This document shows, in pieces, positions 9,988 to 20,345 of a DNA stretch of 64,000 nucleotides. The translations under genes and the position numbers were made by a program. The DNA comes from Methylorubrum rhodesianum (GTDB taxonomy: Bacteria > Pseudomonadota > Alphaproteobacteria > Rhizobiales > Beijerinckiaceae), in assembly GCF_014199985.1 (NCBI RefSeq), contig NZ_JACHOS010000017.1, positions 1 to 64,000 of the forward strand, in the 5' to 3' direction. The stretch's first letter is position 1, and each line of letters starts with the position of its first letter. The notes under the pieces were generated by a model, which was not told where the DNA came from, searched no databases, and saw only the letters and a program-made list of their open reading frames with translations.

Positions 9988-10040
9988 GCCTCGCTTCAGA
10001 GAACATATCTCAATTGAGTTTCAATCGCGGAACCTGATTC

Positions 10041-13000
10041 ATGGAACCGATCGCGCTGTTCGCCCTGACGGCTCTCGCGCTGCAAGCGCAGGGCGCGGAG
10101 GTTTCCAATCTGCACGCCTTTCTGGACCGCATGCGCTTTGGCGAGCGCATCGCGGCTAGCGAGCGCGACCGGCAGGCCTTCGGCGACACCACGGCGGCCG
10201 CCGTGAAGGCCTTCCAGCAAGAGTTCGGCATCCGCGCCCAGGCACCGGGCGCGATCGACCCTGAGGCCGCCGTCGCGATGAACGAGGCCGCCGTGCGCCG
10301 TGAGGTGTTCTTCGTCTGCATCGGCGCGATCCTGGAGGATGACGACGGGCCCGGCGTGGACGTCGCGCTCGAGCTCGGGGACGCCGACAACCCGGGCGTC
10401 TGCGCCCGGGTCCGCAGCGACGCGGCGGGGCGCTACCGCGCTTATTACGACCCGCTCTTCTACGCCCGCGAGGGCGGCGAGGTGCGCCGGCGCAAAGATC
10501 GGCCGGACCTCGTGCTACGGGCGCTCGCGCCGGACGGAACCGAGCGCGCCCGCTCCGAGCCTGTCCCTGTGGCCGGGCTCGAGACCGCGATCGATCTGCG
10601 GCTGCCCGCGCGGGCGCGGCCCGAGCCGGCGCCCGCCGAGCCGCCCGCGGACGTGCCCTTCAGCGTGAGCGGCGTGGTGGTAGACGCGGACGGGCGGGCG
10701 GTCCCGGGCATCACCGTGCGCGCCTGGGATCGCGACGTTGGACCCGCCCGCGAGCCCCTGGGTCCGCGCGAGCCTCCGACCGTGACCGACCCAGATGGCG
10801 CCTTCGCGATCGCGTATGGCCCGTCCGCGTTCCGCGAGGCCGAGGGCCGAGGCGAGCGCGCACAGTGCCCGGACATGCTGTTCACGCTCGCCTACGAGGA
10901 GCGCGCGGTCGAGCGCTTCGCGATCGTGCGCTTGCCCGTAGAGGGCAACCCCACGATCGCGGACGCGTTGCCGGCGGGCGTGGACGAGCTCACGCTCGGG
11001 ATCGTGGCGCGCCCGGTGGAGCGTGTGCGCATCGTACTCGACGACGTGCGCGCCCCGCGCGGGCCCTCGCTGTACGAGCGCCTGATGGAGGCGCTCGCGC
11101 CCGTGACGACGCGCGTGGCGCTCGCGGACTTTGACGAGGACGCAAACGCGGACGTGCGCTTCGCGGCGCGTGAGTGCGGGCTCGCGGTCGCGGACGTGGG
11201 CGACGTGGCGGGCGCGCACCGGCTGGCGCGTGAGCTGGACTGCGCGCCCGAGCACGCCTTCGCGCTGGCCCGCGTGCTGGGCGCGCGGGACGCGCGCGCC
11301 ATCGCGGCGCAGACGCCGGCTGCCCTCGCGAGCGCGCTCGCACGCGCCGGCGCGGACGGGCTCATCCCTGCGCCGCCTGCGGACGGGCTCGACGACGTGG
11401 CGGCGCGGCTGCGCGACGCGGCGGCGCGGGGCGCCATGGCGCAGCCGCTCGCGGCGGGCACGAGCTTCGACGCGAGCCTGCGCGACGCGATTCCGGACGC
11501 GAAGGCGCGCGCCGCTCTCTACGCCCGCGCGGCCGCGGGCGGGGGCCTAGACGACGACGCGTGGGCGGGCTTCGCGGCCGAACTCCCGGGCGTGGACGTC
11601 GGTCGGGCGCGCTTCGCACTACAAACGGCCGCGCTGGCGGGCGGGACGCCCGGGCTTGCCGAGCGACTGCGCGCTGCCGTGCCCGAGGCCGCGAGCCTGC
11701 GCGTGCTAGCGCTTGAGCTCGGCCCGGACGCGATCGCGGACGCAGTTGCGCAGGCCCGCCCGGCCCCGCGCGAGGGCGAGGACGCAGAGGCGGCCGCCCG
11801 GCGCGCCGCGTCCGAGATCGCGGGCGTGCTGGCGGCCACGCAGACGACCGCCGTGGTCGCGCGTGACGTCGCGGCCGTGGCGCACCAGGCGCCCGGGCTC
11901 GTGCCGCAACTGACCGCGGACGCGCTCGCCCGGGCGGTGCGTGCCACTGCGTTCGACCTCGCCAGCGATCGCGTAGCCGATCTCATAGCCGAGCACGCGG
12001 ACACGCTGTTTGCGGGCGTGAACGATCCGGCGGCGCGGGCTGAGGCGGCCGCCGGCCTGCACCGCGTGCAGCGCCTGTTTCGGGTGAGCCCGGACCCGGT
12101 CACACTCAAGACCGCCCTCAGCGTTCGGTCCGCTGACGGGAGCCCGTTCCGGGGCGCGCTCGACATCGCGCGGCTGAGCGAGGACGCCTTCGTGGCCCGC
12201 GCGGCGGGCGCGACGCCCGAAGAGGCCGCGGGCCTGCGCACGCTGCACCGGCGCGCCGCCGGGCAGGCCGAAACCGTCTCCACCCTGCTGGTCGGCTACC
12301 ATCAGGAGCGACGGGAGGCCGGGCTGGCGCTGGCCGGGGTCGGCCGGGCGCTGGGGGCGAACGCGCCGGAGGACGCCGCGCCGGACGCCGCTGCGCCGGC
12401 GGCGGATGGGCCCGCGCCCGACATGGTTGCGTCGCTGACGGACTTTTTCGGCGGCGCCGAGATGTGCGACTGCGACGATTGCCGCTCCGTGATTGGGCCG
12501 GCGGCCTATCTGGTCGATCTGTTCGAATTCCTGGACAAGCGCTGCTCCGACAAGAACGGCGTCACGCTGCTCGACGTGCTGATCGGCAACCCGGACAAAG
12601 GCGTCCCTGGTCGTCGGCCCGATCTCACGCACGTGAAGCTGAGCTGCGAGAACACCAACACGACTATCCCGACCATCGACCTGATCAATGAGATCCTCGA
12701 AAGTCTTGTTGCGCAGGGCGACCCGCCGAGCGGCTTGGACGCAGCCGGAAAGGCGCTGGAATCCTCCTTCGGGATCACGGGCGCGGAGTTGTCGGCCGCC
12801 CCCGAGAACGTGCAGGAGAAGGCCTACGAGACCCTCGCTGCGGCCGTTTTTCCTCTCTCGCTGCCGTTCGATCGGCTGCTAGCGACGGCCCGCGCCGCAA
12901 TGGCGCTGGCCAAGACCGAACGCGCCGAGGTCCTCAGGCTTTTCGATCCGCGCCTTGCGGCTGCTCCCGGTGACGCCGGCGGACCGGCGGCGGCGCTGAC

Positions 13001-16000
13001 GGCCGCACAGGTCGAGCGGCTCGGGCTCTTCGCACGCGACGTCGAGATCCTCACCGGGACGCGCATCAACGGGGCGCAGGCGGACGCGCCGGTCGAGACG
13101 GCAGCACTGTTTGGCCGCGACGGCGCGGACTGGATGAAAGACCTGTCCCAGGTACGCACCGCACTCGCCACGCTCGACCTCTCATTCGAGCAGCTCGTGG
13201 CGCTGCTGCGCACCCGCTTCGTCGGCGGCGAGGTGCCAGACGGGAATGCGCGCGATATCCGCGCCCGGATCTACATCGACGTGGATCGGCTGCAGATACT
13301 CCGCCAGCCCGGCTACGCCGACGCACCTGTCGCCGAGATCGAGAAGGCTCTAGCGCTCGGCCAGATCACCCGGGCAGAGGTGCTGGCGCTACTGGACTCG
13401 CCAGCGCGCAAGGACCGCCTCGACCGGATTTGGGTGCTCGATCCGCCCATCGGCTGCGACCTCGACGGCATGCGGCTGCGCACGCTCGACGGCGGCGTTC
13501 TGGACGGGACCGACGACGCTCGCAAGGCGCGCAACGCATCGGACTGGCGTCGACTCAACTGCTTCGTGCGGCTTGCCCGGCGCATGGAGGTGAGCTTCGC
13601 CGAGCTCGACGCCGCACTCGAGGCGGTGGGCCCCAAGGCCGACGAAGCCTTCAAGCTCGATCACCTGCGGGCGCTCGGCGCCGTGGAGGAGCTGCGCCGA
13701 CTCTGCGACGTCAGCTGGCCGGTCGCGGCTGCGCTGGCAAGCGGCGTTGGAGCGCATGGCGGAGACTCGCTCTATGCCCAGCTGTTCCTGGCGAGCGGCG
13801 TCGCGCGCCTGCACTCGCCTTTTCGACTGAACTCCGACGGCGTTCCGCTCACAGCCGAAGCGCCGCTGGAAGACGGCGTCGCCGGGATTGCGGCCGCGCT
13901 GGGGGTGAGTCCCGCCGAGATCCGCGAGCTCGCCACGACGCTGAACCTTACGATCCTGTCGCTGGGCGCCGTGTCGGCGCTTCACCGCGTCACCACACTG
14001 GCGGGCGTGCTCGGAGTTCCGGCGCGGGACGTGATCGCGTTGGCCGCTGATCTCGGGGGACCCGCGCTAAATGCGCCGGCGGACGCAGCGGTGCTGCTGG
14101 CCTTTATCGAGGGCGCCCGACTGCTGCTCGACGCAGGCCTCGGCGCGGCGGCGACGCACGCTTTCGTGAGCGACGCGCCGGCGGAGTGGAAGCCCGCCGC
14201 CGTGACGGCCGCCATCGCGCTGGCGCTTGCCGCCCCCGCGGAGAGCGACGAGGCGGAACTGAAGGACGACGCTGCAGCCGCGGCCGGCGCTCCGGACGTT
14301 GCCGGGGTGGACCCCGACACGATTGAGGCGCGACGTGAGGCGCGCGACGCGCAGGCCAAGGAGCGTGAGTGGGCGCGACGGCTCCGCCGGCGCGGCGCGG
14401 CGCTGGCCGCCTCCGCAACGGCACTCGGGGGATCGCCCGCCATCGCGGCGAAGCTCTTGGGTGCGGCCGACGATCCAAAAGCGGCCCTGTTGCAGGTCGG
14501 GGGCCGGCCGGCTCTCGACGTCGTGGCCGAAGGCGGCGATGCCAGCGCGGCGCTGCTGGCCGCCTGGCGGGTGTTCACGCTCGCGGGCGCGCTGGGCTGG
14601 GACGAAGTGGCGACGGCGCGCGCGCTCGGCGCAAGCAAACTCTTGACGCAAGCCCGGCTGACCGGATCTCCGGCGGATCGCGTTGAGACGCTGGGCGAGG
14701 TCGCTGCGGCGCAGGTCTGCGCCAAGGCCACCAACCGCCCGGCCGCGCTGGCGGAAGCCGCAGCGGCGCTGATCCAGGCGGGAGGAGCCGTGACGGACGC
14801 TGGGGCGACCGCGGTGGGGCGCTGGCTCTCGACGCCGGACTCCGCCGTGACAGACGCCGCCGCGTCGCCCTCCGGGGCGCTCGCGCCGGATGCGGCCGCG
14901 ATCCGGCCGTTCGCGGCGCTGCGCTTGCTCCAGGAGCGCATCGAGGCGCTGCGCAAGCTCGGCCTGACCGCCGTGCAAGCCGCCGCTTGCGTGGCGGAGC
15001 CGCTGCCGGCCGACTCCTTAGAGACGCTGTTGCGGGGCGTGCAGTCGCGGTTTGGCGGCTCGGGCTGGCTCGAAGGCTCGCGGCGCTTGTTCGATCCTAT
15101 CCGGGAAGCGAGCCGGGACGCGTTGGTGGCCACTCTTGTCCGCACGAAGGGTCTGCGCGACGCCGACCAGCTCTTTGGGCTTTACTTCATCGACGTCCAG
15201 ACCAACGCCTTTGTGCTCACGTCGCGCATCCGGCAGGCAATCTTCGCCGTGCAGATCTTCGTGCAGCGCTGCCTGATGGGCCAGGAGATCAAGAACGGCG
15301 TCGATCCCGGCCAGATCAACGCCAAGGAGTGGCGGATCACCGGACGCTATCCCACCTGGGCGTCGCTCGTACAGGCTTTGCTTTATCCCGAGAATCTTCT
15401 GGAGCCGGGCTGGCGCGACGACAAGACGCCTGCTTTCGTGGCTTTCGAGAACGCGTTGCGGCAGTCAGACGCTACGCCGGCGACGGCCGAGCGGGCCTTT
15501 TCGGACTATCTCGACAGCCTGTGCGCGGTGGCGTCGCTGGAAGTCTGCGGCACTTTCATGCAGACCGTATTCGAGGGTGACGAGGTAGGCGTCTACGCCT
15601 CGGTGCTGCATGTGGTGGGGCGCAGCCGCAGCGGCCTGCCGCGCAAATACTTCTACAGACGACTGAACCGCTACGACCACCACCAGGAATGGACCGCCTG
15701 GTCGCCGATCACCACCGAAATCCAGGGCGTCGAAAAGGACCGGCTGAGCCCGCGGACGAGCGACGGCTCCGCCAACGCCCTATTCGAGGCCGGCGTCCAC
15801 GTGCTGCCGATGGTGCATGAGGGCAAGCTGCACCTGTTCTGGCCGACGCTGGTCCGCAAGGTCGACCAGCCCGAAGCCCAGACGATCGATCCGCAAAAGA
15901 AGATCAACCCGAGCTTCTCGTCGGCATATTGGGAGGTGAAGCTGTGCTGGTCGAAGCTCGAAGGCGAGGCCTGGACGCCCAAGCAGCAATCGTCGGCGCT

Positions 16001-19000
16001 GTACGAGAGCTGGTGGGCCGACGAAACCATCAAGGCAACGGGCAACTCAATCGGGCTGATGATCGTGCTCCCCGGCTTCAGCGGCGGCGCCGGAGGCTTC
16101 ATCCGCTTGTTGGACAAACCGCAATTTCCCAATCCGGCCGACTTGGTTCTGAAAGCGACGGGAACCGGCGACGACGCCGCCATTGTGCTTGGCCTGCGCG
16201 GAACCGCGTCGGGCGGCGCGCCGCGGGCCGGCGCCATCGCGCGGTTCTCGCTGCCGGTGCGGTCCCGCGAAATGGCGGCGTCCGCGCTGGGCGGCTTCAT
16301 CGACGGCGACCATGTCGGCCTCTCCGGCACCCTCAAGGGCTCCTACATGGGCTTTGCCGCCAGCGGCGCCGTGAAGGCGACGCCACCCGGCCAGAGCCGC
16401 GACGGCGACCGGCTGTTCAACGCCCCGGCCGAGACCCGCCTCGTCACGCTGAACCAGGGTTTCGGGGCGCCCATGCAGGCGCCCCTGTTCATCGGCGGGC
16501 TCGGCCGCAGCTATGTGGCGACCCCGTCCTCAGGCGTCACCACGATCGCGGTCGAAAACCCGCAGGGCATCAAGGACCACCTGCCCTGGCTGGTCGAGGA
16601 AGCCAAGGCCCTGGATCTGACGCGCGGGATCACGGCGCCGGTCGCGGTCGCTCCATCGCATCCTTGGCTGGCCACCGCCAATACGGAATTTCGGCTGTCG
16701 TCTGCTTCGCTGGTGCAGTCCGCCTATCTTCCGCAGGAGCTTGCGGTGGCGCGCATCGCCGCGCCCGTCGGGCAGCGCTTCGAGGCGAGCCGGACGGCCG
16801 CCATGAATGCCGCCTTCCTGAACGGCCTCGGCAAGGTCAACCGCCGCAACCAGGATGTCGAGGCCGTGGACCTCAAGGTCGAGCCGTTCTGGCACGCGCA
16901 TGCAGAGGACTTCGCCAAGACGCTGCGCAACGGCGGGCTCGACGCGCTGCTGTCGCCCGATACGCAGTTGCAGAGCCTCGGCGCGGCCAAGAGCTTCATG
17001 GCGGTGTTCGGGGCCGATCCGGCCCGCGTCACTGGGCCGGCGGACGAAGGGGTCGCGTTCGACGCTAGCGCGCCCTATGGCGGCTACAACTGGGAGATCT
17101 TCTTCCACGCCCCGATGATGCTGATGAAGCGGCTGTGGGACAACGGGCGGCTCGACGAAGCGCTGGAGTGGATGCACCGCGTCCTGAACCCGCTCGACTA
17201 TGGCAACGACGTCGCCCGTGCGTGGCGGTTCACGCCGCTGCGCCAGGTCGATACGACCCCTATCGACCAACTGCTAGCGGCGCTGTCGCGCCCGGACGGC
17301 GATCCGCAAAAGACCGCCATGCTGGCGCAGATCGAAGTGCTGCGGCTGTTTCCGTTCCGGGCCCACCGCATCGCGCGGCTTCGGCCGGCAGCCTATCGGC
17401 GCTGGGCCTCGATGCAGTACATCCTGCTGCGCGTGGCGATCGGCGACCGTCTCTTCCGACGCTTCACGCCCGAGGACGTCAACGCCTCGATCCAGCATTA
17501 CGTGATTGCGCACGCCTGCGCTGGACCCCGGCCGGAGACGACCGCGTCGCGCACGACGCTGCCGGCGATGTCCTATGCGGAGCTGCGGCTCCGCCTGAAC
17601 GCCTTCGGCAATGTGGCTTACGAGGCCGAGACGCTGCTGGGGCCAGCCGCGGGCGCGACCCCGGCAGCCTCGACGGCGGCGGCGCTCGGCGTGGTACGGC
17701 GGGCCTCGATCCAATATTTTGGCGTGCCCAAGAACCAGAAGCTGCTCGCCCTGTGGGATCTGGTCGAGGATCGCCTGTACAAGATCCGCAACGGCATGAA
17801 CATCGACGGGCAGCAAATCCAGCTGCCGCTGTTTTCGCCGCCGATCGATCCGGCGCTGCTGGCCGAGGCGGCGGCGGCCGGGCTCGACATCGCCGACGTG
17901 ACGGCCGCGCTGAGCGCACCGCCGCCGCGGCGCAGGTTTCGGGCCGTGCATCGCGAGGCGGCGGCCCTGGCCGAGGCCGTGGCGCGGTTAGGGGCGGCCC
18001 TGAGCGAGACGCGCGACCGGCGGGACTCGGAGGAGCTGGCGCACAAGCGTGCCGAAAACGAGAAGGAGCTCGCCACCCTGATCCTGAACACGCGGCGCGA
18101 GCAGGCCACGGAAGCCGCCAAGGCGGTGGAGAGCGCCGAGGCGGAACGGCAGGCGCCGCTGGAGCGCTGGACGCATTATCGCGATCTGTTGGGCGCCAAA
18201 GATGTCGTCGAGCCGACCGCCATGCCGCGGCCGGAGGACGTCGGCAAGGATCGCTACACGGTGCAGCGCCAACTGAACCTCGTGGACTCCAACTCCGTGC
18301 AGGTCGGCACGCTGTCGGTCCTGAACTTGGCGCCGCTGCTGCTGGGAGCGGCGTTCGGCGGTGTCGGCGGAGCGGCCGCGGCGGGCGTGACCGGGGCGGG
18401 CGGATCGACCAACGTCAGCGGCCCTGGCCTCATCACAAACGGCACGATCCTGGCCGAGGAGGCCGGCGAGATCAACGAGAGCTTCAAGGCGGCCGATATG
18501 GCCGCGGAGGCGTCTAACATCGAGATTCTCGGGTCGGTGCTGCAGATCATCCCGAGCATCGAGGCTGCGGTGAAGCCGCTCGGCGGCGGCGTGGCGGTGC
18601 ATTTCGGCGGGCAGCAGCTAGCGGGCGTGCAGGCCGCCTTCTCGCGCCAGAAGCAGGCGCTCGGCGCGGCTCACAGCTTCTTCGCCGGGCTGCTCGGCAA
18701 ACAGGCGGGCTACGTGCTGCGCGAGCACGAATGGGCGACGCAGCTGCATCAGGCGGTGGCTGACATCAAGCGGGCCGAGACGGCTGCCGCGGTGGCGCGG
18801 CTGCGCAAGAGCGCGGCCGACAAGGAGGTTCTGAGCCAGGAGGCGGCGGCGCGCCACGCCGAGCAGGTGCAGACCTATCTGGAGCAGAAATTCACCCGGG
18901 TGGAGCTCTACGACTACCGGATCGAGCGGCAGATGGAGCTGTTCCGGCGCTGCTTCGACCTGGCGCTGGAGCGCGCTCTGATGGCGCAGGCGTCCTATGG

Positions 19001-20006
19001 CTACGAGCGCGAGCCGCGCACCTTCGTACGGGTGTCGAAACCCGCCGACGCGCGCGGCGAACTGACGGCCGGGCACGAGTTGCTGGCCTGCCTGGCCGAC
19101 ATGGACCGTGCCTATATCGACACGCCCGACCTGGCCGAGATCACCCGGCAGGTATCACTGCGCCACATAGCCCCGCTGGAGCTGTGGAAGCTGCGAGAAT
19201 CAGGCGAAGCGCATTTCACCATCCCGGAGGAGATGTTCGACATCGACCATCCGGGCCACTACGACCGGCGGCTGCGCAGCGTGCAGGTGACCATCCCTTA
19301 TCTCCAGACGCCCGACGCGCCGCTGACGGGCGAGCTCGTGCTCGAGAGCGCGAAGCGTCGGAAGACCGCGCCGACCATGGGGATGGCGGAGATCCAGTCG
19401 GACGGCGTCACGCAGGCTCCGTGGATCGCGCTCAGCACCGTGCGGGAGGACGGCGGGCGGTTCGAGCTGTCGTCGCAGGGCGACGACTACATGCCGTTCG
19501 AGGGCCGCGGGGCGGTGTCGACCTGGACGCTGCGGCTGCCGTGGACGTTCCGCCGCCTCAATTACCGAGCGATCAGCAACGTGGTGCTGACGCTGCGCTA
19601 CGTCGCCAAACCGGGCGGCGCGCCTGCCCGCTTGGCCGCGGAGGACCGCATCGGCAAGATCTACAAGACCGTGACCTCGTTGGCCGCGGCGCCGCCCGGC
19701 GGGCCGACGGTGCTGCTCAGCTTGGCGCATGATTTCCCGGACGCCTGGTCGGCGTTCCAGCAGCGGCCCGACGAGCCGATCCGGCTGGAAAAGCCCGAGC
19801 AGACTCTGCCCTGGCTGTTCCGCGAACGCATGACAACCGAGGTGGTGGAGGCGGAGTTCGCTCTCATGCCGAAGGGGAAGACTCCGGGCGATTGGACCAC
19901 GATCGCCAAGGACCAGCAGGTGCTGGCCTTTCCCCCCGGAGTGGCGCCCGACCAGCTGGACGACATCGCCGTGAGGGTGGCGTTCAAAGCGCAGGCACGT
20001 GCCTAA
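10041..20006 (+). CDS. Tc toxin TcA subunit (pore and translocation)
   Basis: A 3321-residue protein of TcdA/TcA type, which in known systems forms a pentameric bell, binds cells and injects the TcC tip. The N-terminus holds a peptidoglycan-binding-like helical unit (about residues 45-85) and two beta-sandwich stretches of carboxypeptidase-regulatory (TTR) style (about 90-180 and 210-310). A VRP1/TcA signature follows (CDCDDCRSVIGPAAYLVDLF, about residues 811-830), then the ABC-toxin N-terminal region (RQAIFAVQIFVQRCLMGQE; PTWASLVQALLYPENLL). The C-terminal TcB-binding/pore part includes YNWEIFFHAPMMLMKRLWD, LLALWDLVEDRLYKIRNGMN, QLPLFSPPIDP, a coiled coil near residues 2630-2720, and FTIPEEMFDIDHPGHYDRRL. 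There is no signal peptide, as usual for TcA. Length exceeds typical TcA (about 2500) mainly through the N-terminal extension and long alanine-rich helices. It follows the TcB-TcC gene closely and is probably co-transcribed. Confidence 0.9.
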   Translation: MEPIALFALTALALQAQGAEVSNLHAFLDRMRFGERIAASERDRQAFGDTTAAAVKAFQQEFGIRAQAPGAIDPEAAVAMNEAAVRREVFFVCIGAILEDDDGPGVDVALELGDADNPGVCARVRSDAAGRYRAYYDPLFYAREGGEVRRRKDRPDLVLRALAPDGTERARSEPVPVAGLETAIDLRLPARARPEPAPAEPPADVPFSVSGVVVDADGRAVPGITVRAWDRDVGPAREPLGPREPPTVTDPDGAFAIAYGPSAFREAEGRGERAQCPDMLFTLAYEERAVERFAIVRLPVEGNPTIADALPAGVDELTLGIVARPVERVRIVLDDVRAPRGPSLYERLMEALAPVTTRVALADFDEDANADVRFAARECGLAVADVGDVAGAHRLARELDCAPEHAFALARVLGARDARAIAAQTPAALASALARAGADGLIPAPPADGLDDVAARLRDAAARGAMAQPLAAGTSFDASLRDAIPDAKARAALYARAAAGGGLDDDAWAGFAAELPGVDVGRARFALQTAALAGGTPGLAERLRAAVPEAASLRVLALELGPDAIADAVAQARPAPREGEDAEAAARRAASEIAGVLAATQTTAVVARDVAAVAHQAPGLVPQLTADALARAVRATAFDLASDRVADLIAEHADTLFAGVNDPAARAEAAAGLHRVQRLFRVSPDPVTLKTALSVRSADGSPFRGALDIARLSEDAFVARAAGATPEEAAGLRTLHRRAAGQAETVSTLLVGYHQERREAGLALAGVGRALGANAPEDAAPDAAAPAADGPAPDMVASLTDFFGGAEMCDCDDCRSVIGPAAYLVDLFEFLDKRCSDKNGVTLLDVLIGNPDKGVPGRRPDLTHVKLSCENTNTTIPTIDLINEILESLVAQGDPPSGLDAAGKALESSFGITGAELSAAPENVQEKAYETLAAAVFPLSLPFDRLLATARAAMALAKTERAEVLRLFDPRLAAAPGDAGGPAAALTAAQVERLGLFARDVEILTGTRINGAQADAPVETAALFGRDGADWMKDLSQVRTALATLDLSFEQLVALLRTRFVGGEVPDGNARDIRARIYIDVDRLQILRQPGYADAPVAEIEKALALGQITRAEVLALLDSPARKDRLDRIWVLDPPIGCDLDGMRLRTLDGGVLDGTDDARKARNASDWRRLNCFVRLARRMEVSFAELDAALEAVGPKADEAFKLDHLRALGAVEELRRLCDVSWPVAAALASGVGAHGGDSLYAQLFLASGVARLHSPFRLNSDGVPLTAEAPLEDGVAGIAAALGVSPAEIRELATTLNLTILSLGAVSALHRVTTLAGVLGVPARDVIALAADLGGPALNAPADAAVLLAFIEGARLLLDAGLGAAATHAFVSDAPAEWKPAAVTAAIALALAAPAESDEAELKDDAAAAAGAPDVAGVDPDTIEARREARDAQAKEREWARRLRRRGAALAASATALGGSPAIAAKLLGAADDPKAALLQVGGRPALDVVAEGGDASAALLAAWRVFTLAGALGWDEVATARALGASKLLTQARLTGSPADRVETLGEVAAAQVCAKATNRPAALAEAAAALIQAGGAVTDAGATAVGRWLSTPDSAVTDAAASPSGALAPDAAAIRPFAALRLLQERIEALRKLGLTAVQAAACVAEPLPADSLETLLRGVQSRFGGSGWLEGSRRLFDPIREASRDALVATLVRTKGLRDADQLFGLYFIDVQTNAFVLTSRIRQAIFAVQIFVQRCLMGQEIKNGVDPGQINAKEWRITGRYPTWASLVQALLYPENLLEPGWRDDKTPAFVAFENALRQSDATPATAERAFSDYLDSLCAVASLEVCGTFMQTVFEGDEVGVYASVLHVVGRSRSGLPRKYFYRRLNRYDHHQEWTAWSPITTEIQGVEKDRLSPRTSDGSANALFEAGVHVLPMVHEGKLHLFWPTLVRKVDQPEAQTIDPQKKINPSFSSAYWEVKLCWSKLEGEAWTPKQQSSALYESWWADETIKATGNSIGLMIVLPGFSGGAGGFIRLLDKPQFPNPADLVLKATGTGDDAAIVLGLRGTASGGAPRAGAIARFSLPVRSREMAASALGGFIDGDHVGLSGTLKGSYMGFAASGAVKATPPGQSRDGDRLFNAPAETRLVTLNQGFGAPMQAPLFIGGLGRSYVATPSSGVTTIAVENPQGIKDHLPWLVEEAKALDLTRGITAPVAVAPSHPWLATANTEFRLSSASLVQSAYLPQELAVARIAAPVGQRFEASRTAAMNAAFLNGLGKVNRRNQDVEAVDLKVEPFWHAHAEDFAKTLRNGGLDALLSPDTQLQSLGAAKSFMAVFGADPARVTGPADEGVAFDASAPYGGYNWEIFFHAPMMLMKRLWDNGRLDEALEWMHRVLNPLDYGNDVARAWRFTPLRQVDTTPIDQLLAALSRPDGDPQKTAMLAQIEVLRLFPFRAHRIARLRPAAYRRWASMQYILLRVAIGDRLFRRFTPEDVNASIQHYVIAHACAGPRPETTASRTTLPAMSYAELRLRLNAFGNVAYEAETLLGPAAGATPAASTAAALGVVRRASIQYFGVPKNQKLLALWDLVEDRLYKIRNGMNIDGQQIQLPLFSPPIDPALLAEAAAAGLDIADVTAALSAPPPRRRFRAVHREAAALAEAVARLGAALSETRDRRDSEELAHKRAENEKELATLILNTRREQATEAAKAVESAEAERQAPLERWTHYRDLLGAKDVVEPTAMPRPEDVGKDRYTVQRQLNLVDSNSVQVGTLSVLNLAPLLLGAAFGGVGGAAAAGVTGAGGSTNVSGPGLITNGTILAEEAGEINESFKAADMAAEASNIEILGSVLQIIPSIEAAVKPLGGGVAVHFGGQQLAGVQAAFSRQKQALGAAHSFFAGLLGKQAGYVLREHEWATQLHQAVADIKRAETAAAVARLRKSAADKEVLSQEAAARHAEQVQTYLEQKFTRVELYDYRIERQMELFRRCFDLALERALMAQASYGYEREPRTFVRVSKPADARGELTAGHELLACLADMDRAYIDTPDLAEITRQVSLRHIAPLELWKLRESGEAHFTIPEEMFDIDHPGHYDRRLRSVQVTIPYLQTPDAPLTGELVLESAKRRKTAPTMGMAEIQSDGVTQAPWIALSTVREDGGRFELSSQGDDYMPFEGRGAVSTWTLRLPWTFRRLNYRAISNVVLTLRYVAKPGGAPARLAAEDRIGKIYKTVTSLAAAPPGGPTVLLSLAHDFPDAWSAFQQRPDEPIRLEKPEQTLPWLFRERMTTEVVEAEFALMPKGKTPGDWTTIAKDQQVLAFPPGVAPDQLDDIAVRVAFKAQARA

Positions 20007-20057
20007 GGGGGAGGATCGGGCTGCTAATCGCCGGACGCTGTCAGGACGAGGCCGCCC

Positions 20058-20273
20058 TCAGAGCCGCTCTGGAGGGATTTCGATCACGGCTGGCCGCGGT
20101 CGGGCTTCGGATGTGCTGGCGGAAGACGGGTTTGCCTCTGGTAAAAGGGTGGTGAGCTCTTCTGAGGGTTGAGCATCGCCACTTCGATCCTGAGCCTTGT
20201 CTGTTAGGCTCGTCGTGTCAGCCCCCACTAAATCCGCTTGCTCAACCGTGGAACCGAGTTCTCGCGCGATCAC
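20058..20273 (-). CDS. Small hypothetical protein, disordered
   Basis: A 71-residue ORF with a GTG start preceded by GGAGGAG at a workable distance, rich in Ser, Glu, Pro and Ala, with no domain or membrane segment. It runs convergent to the tcA gene. The ribosome site is the main argument for it; the amino-acid content looks disordered and it may be spurious. Confidence 0.3.
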   Translation of the reverse strand: MIARELGSTVEQADLVGADTTSLTDKAQDRSGDAQPSEELTTLLPEANPSSASTSEARPRPAVIEIPPERL

Positions 20274-20345
20274 CAGGGGGAACTCCTCCGACCCTCTCAG
20301 GCTTTCGGTATAATCTTGATACTGTTAGACTTGGATTGTCTGGAT

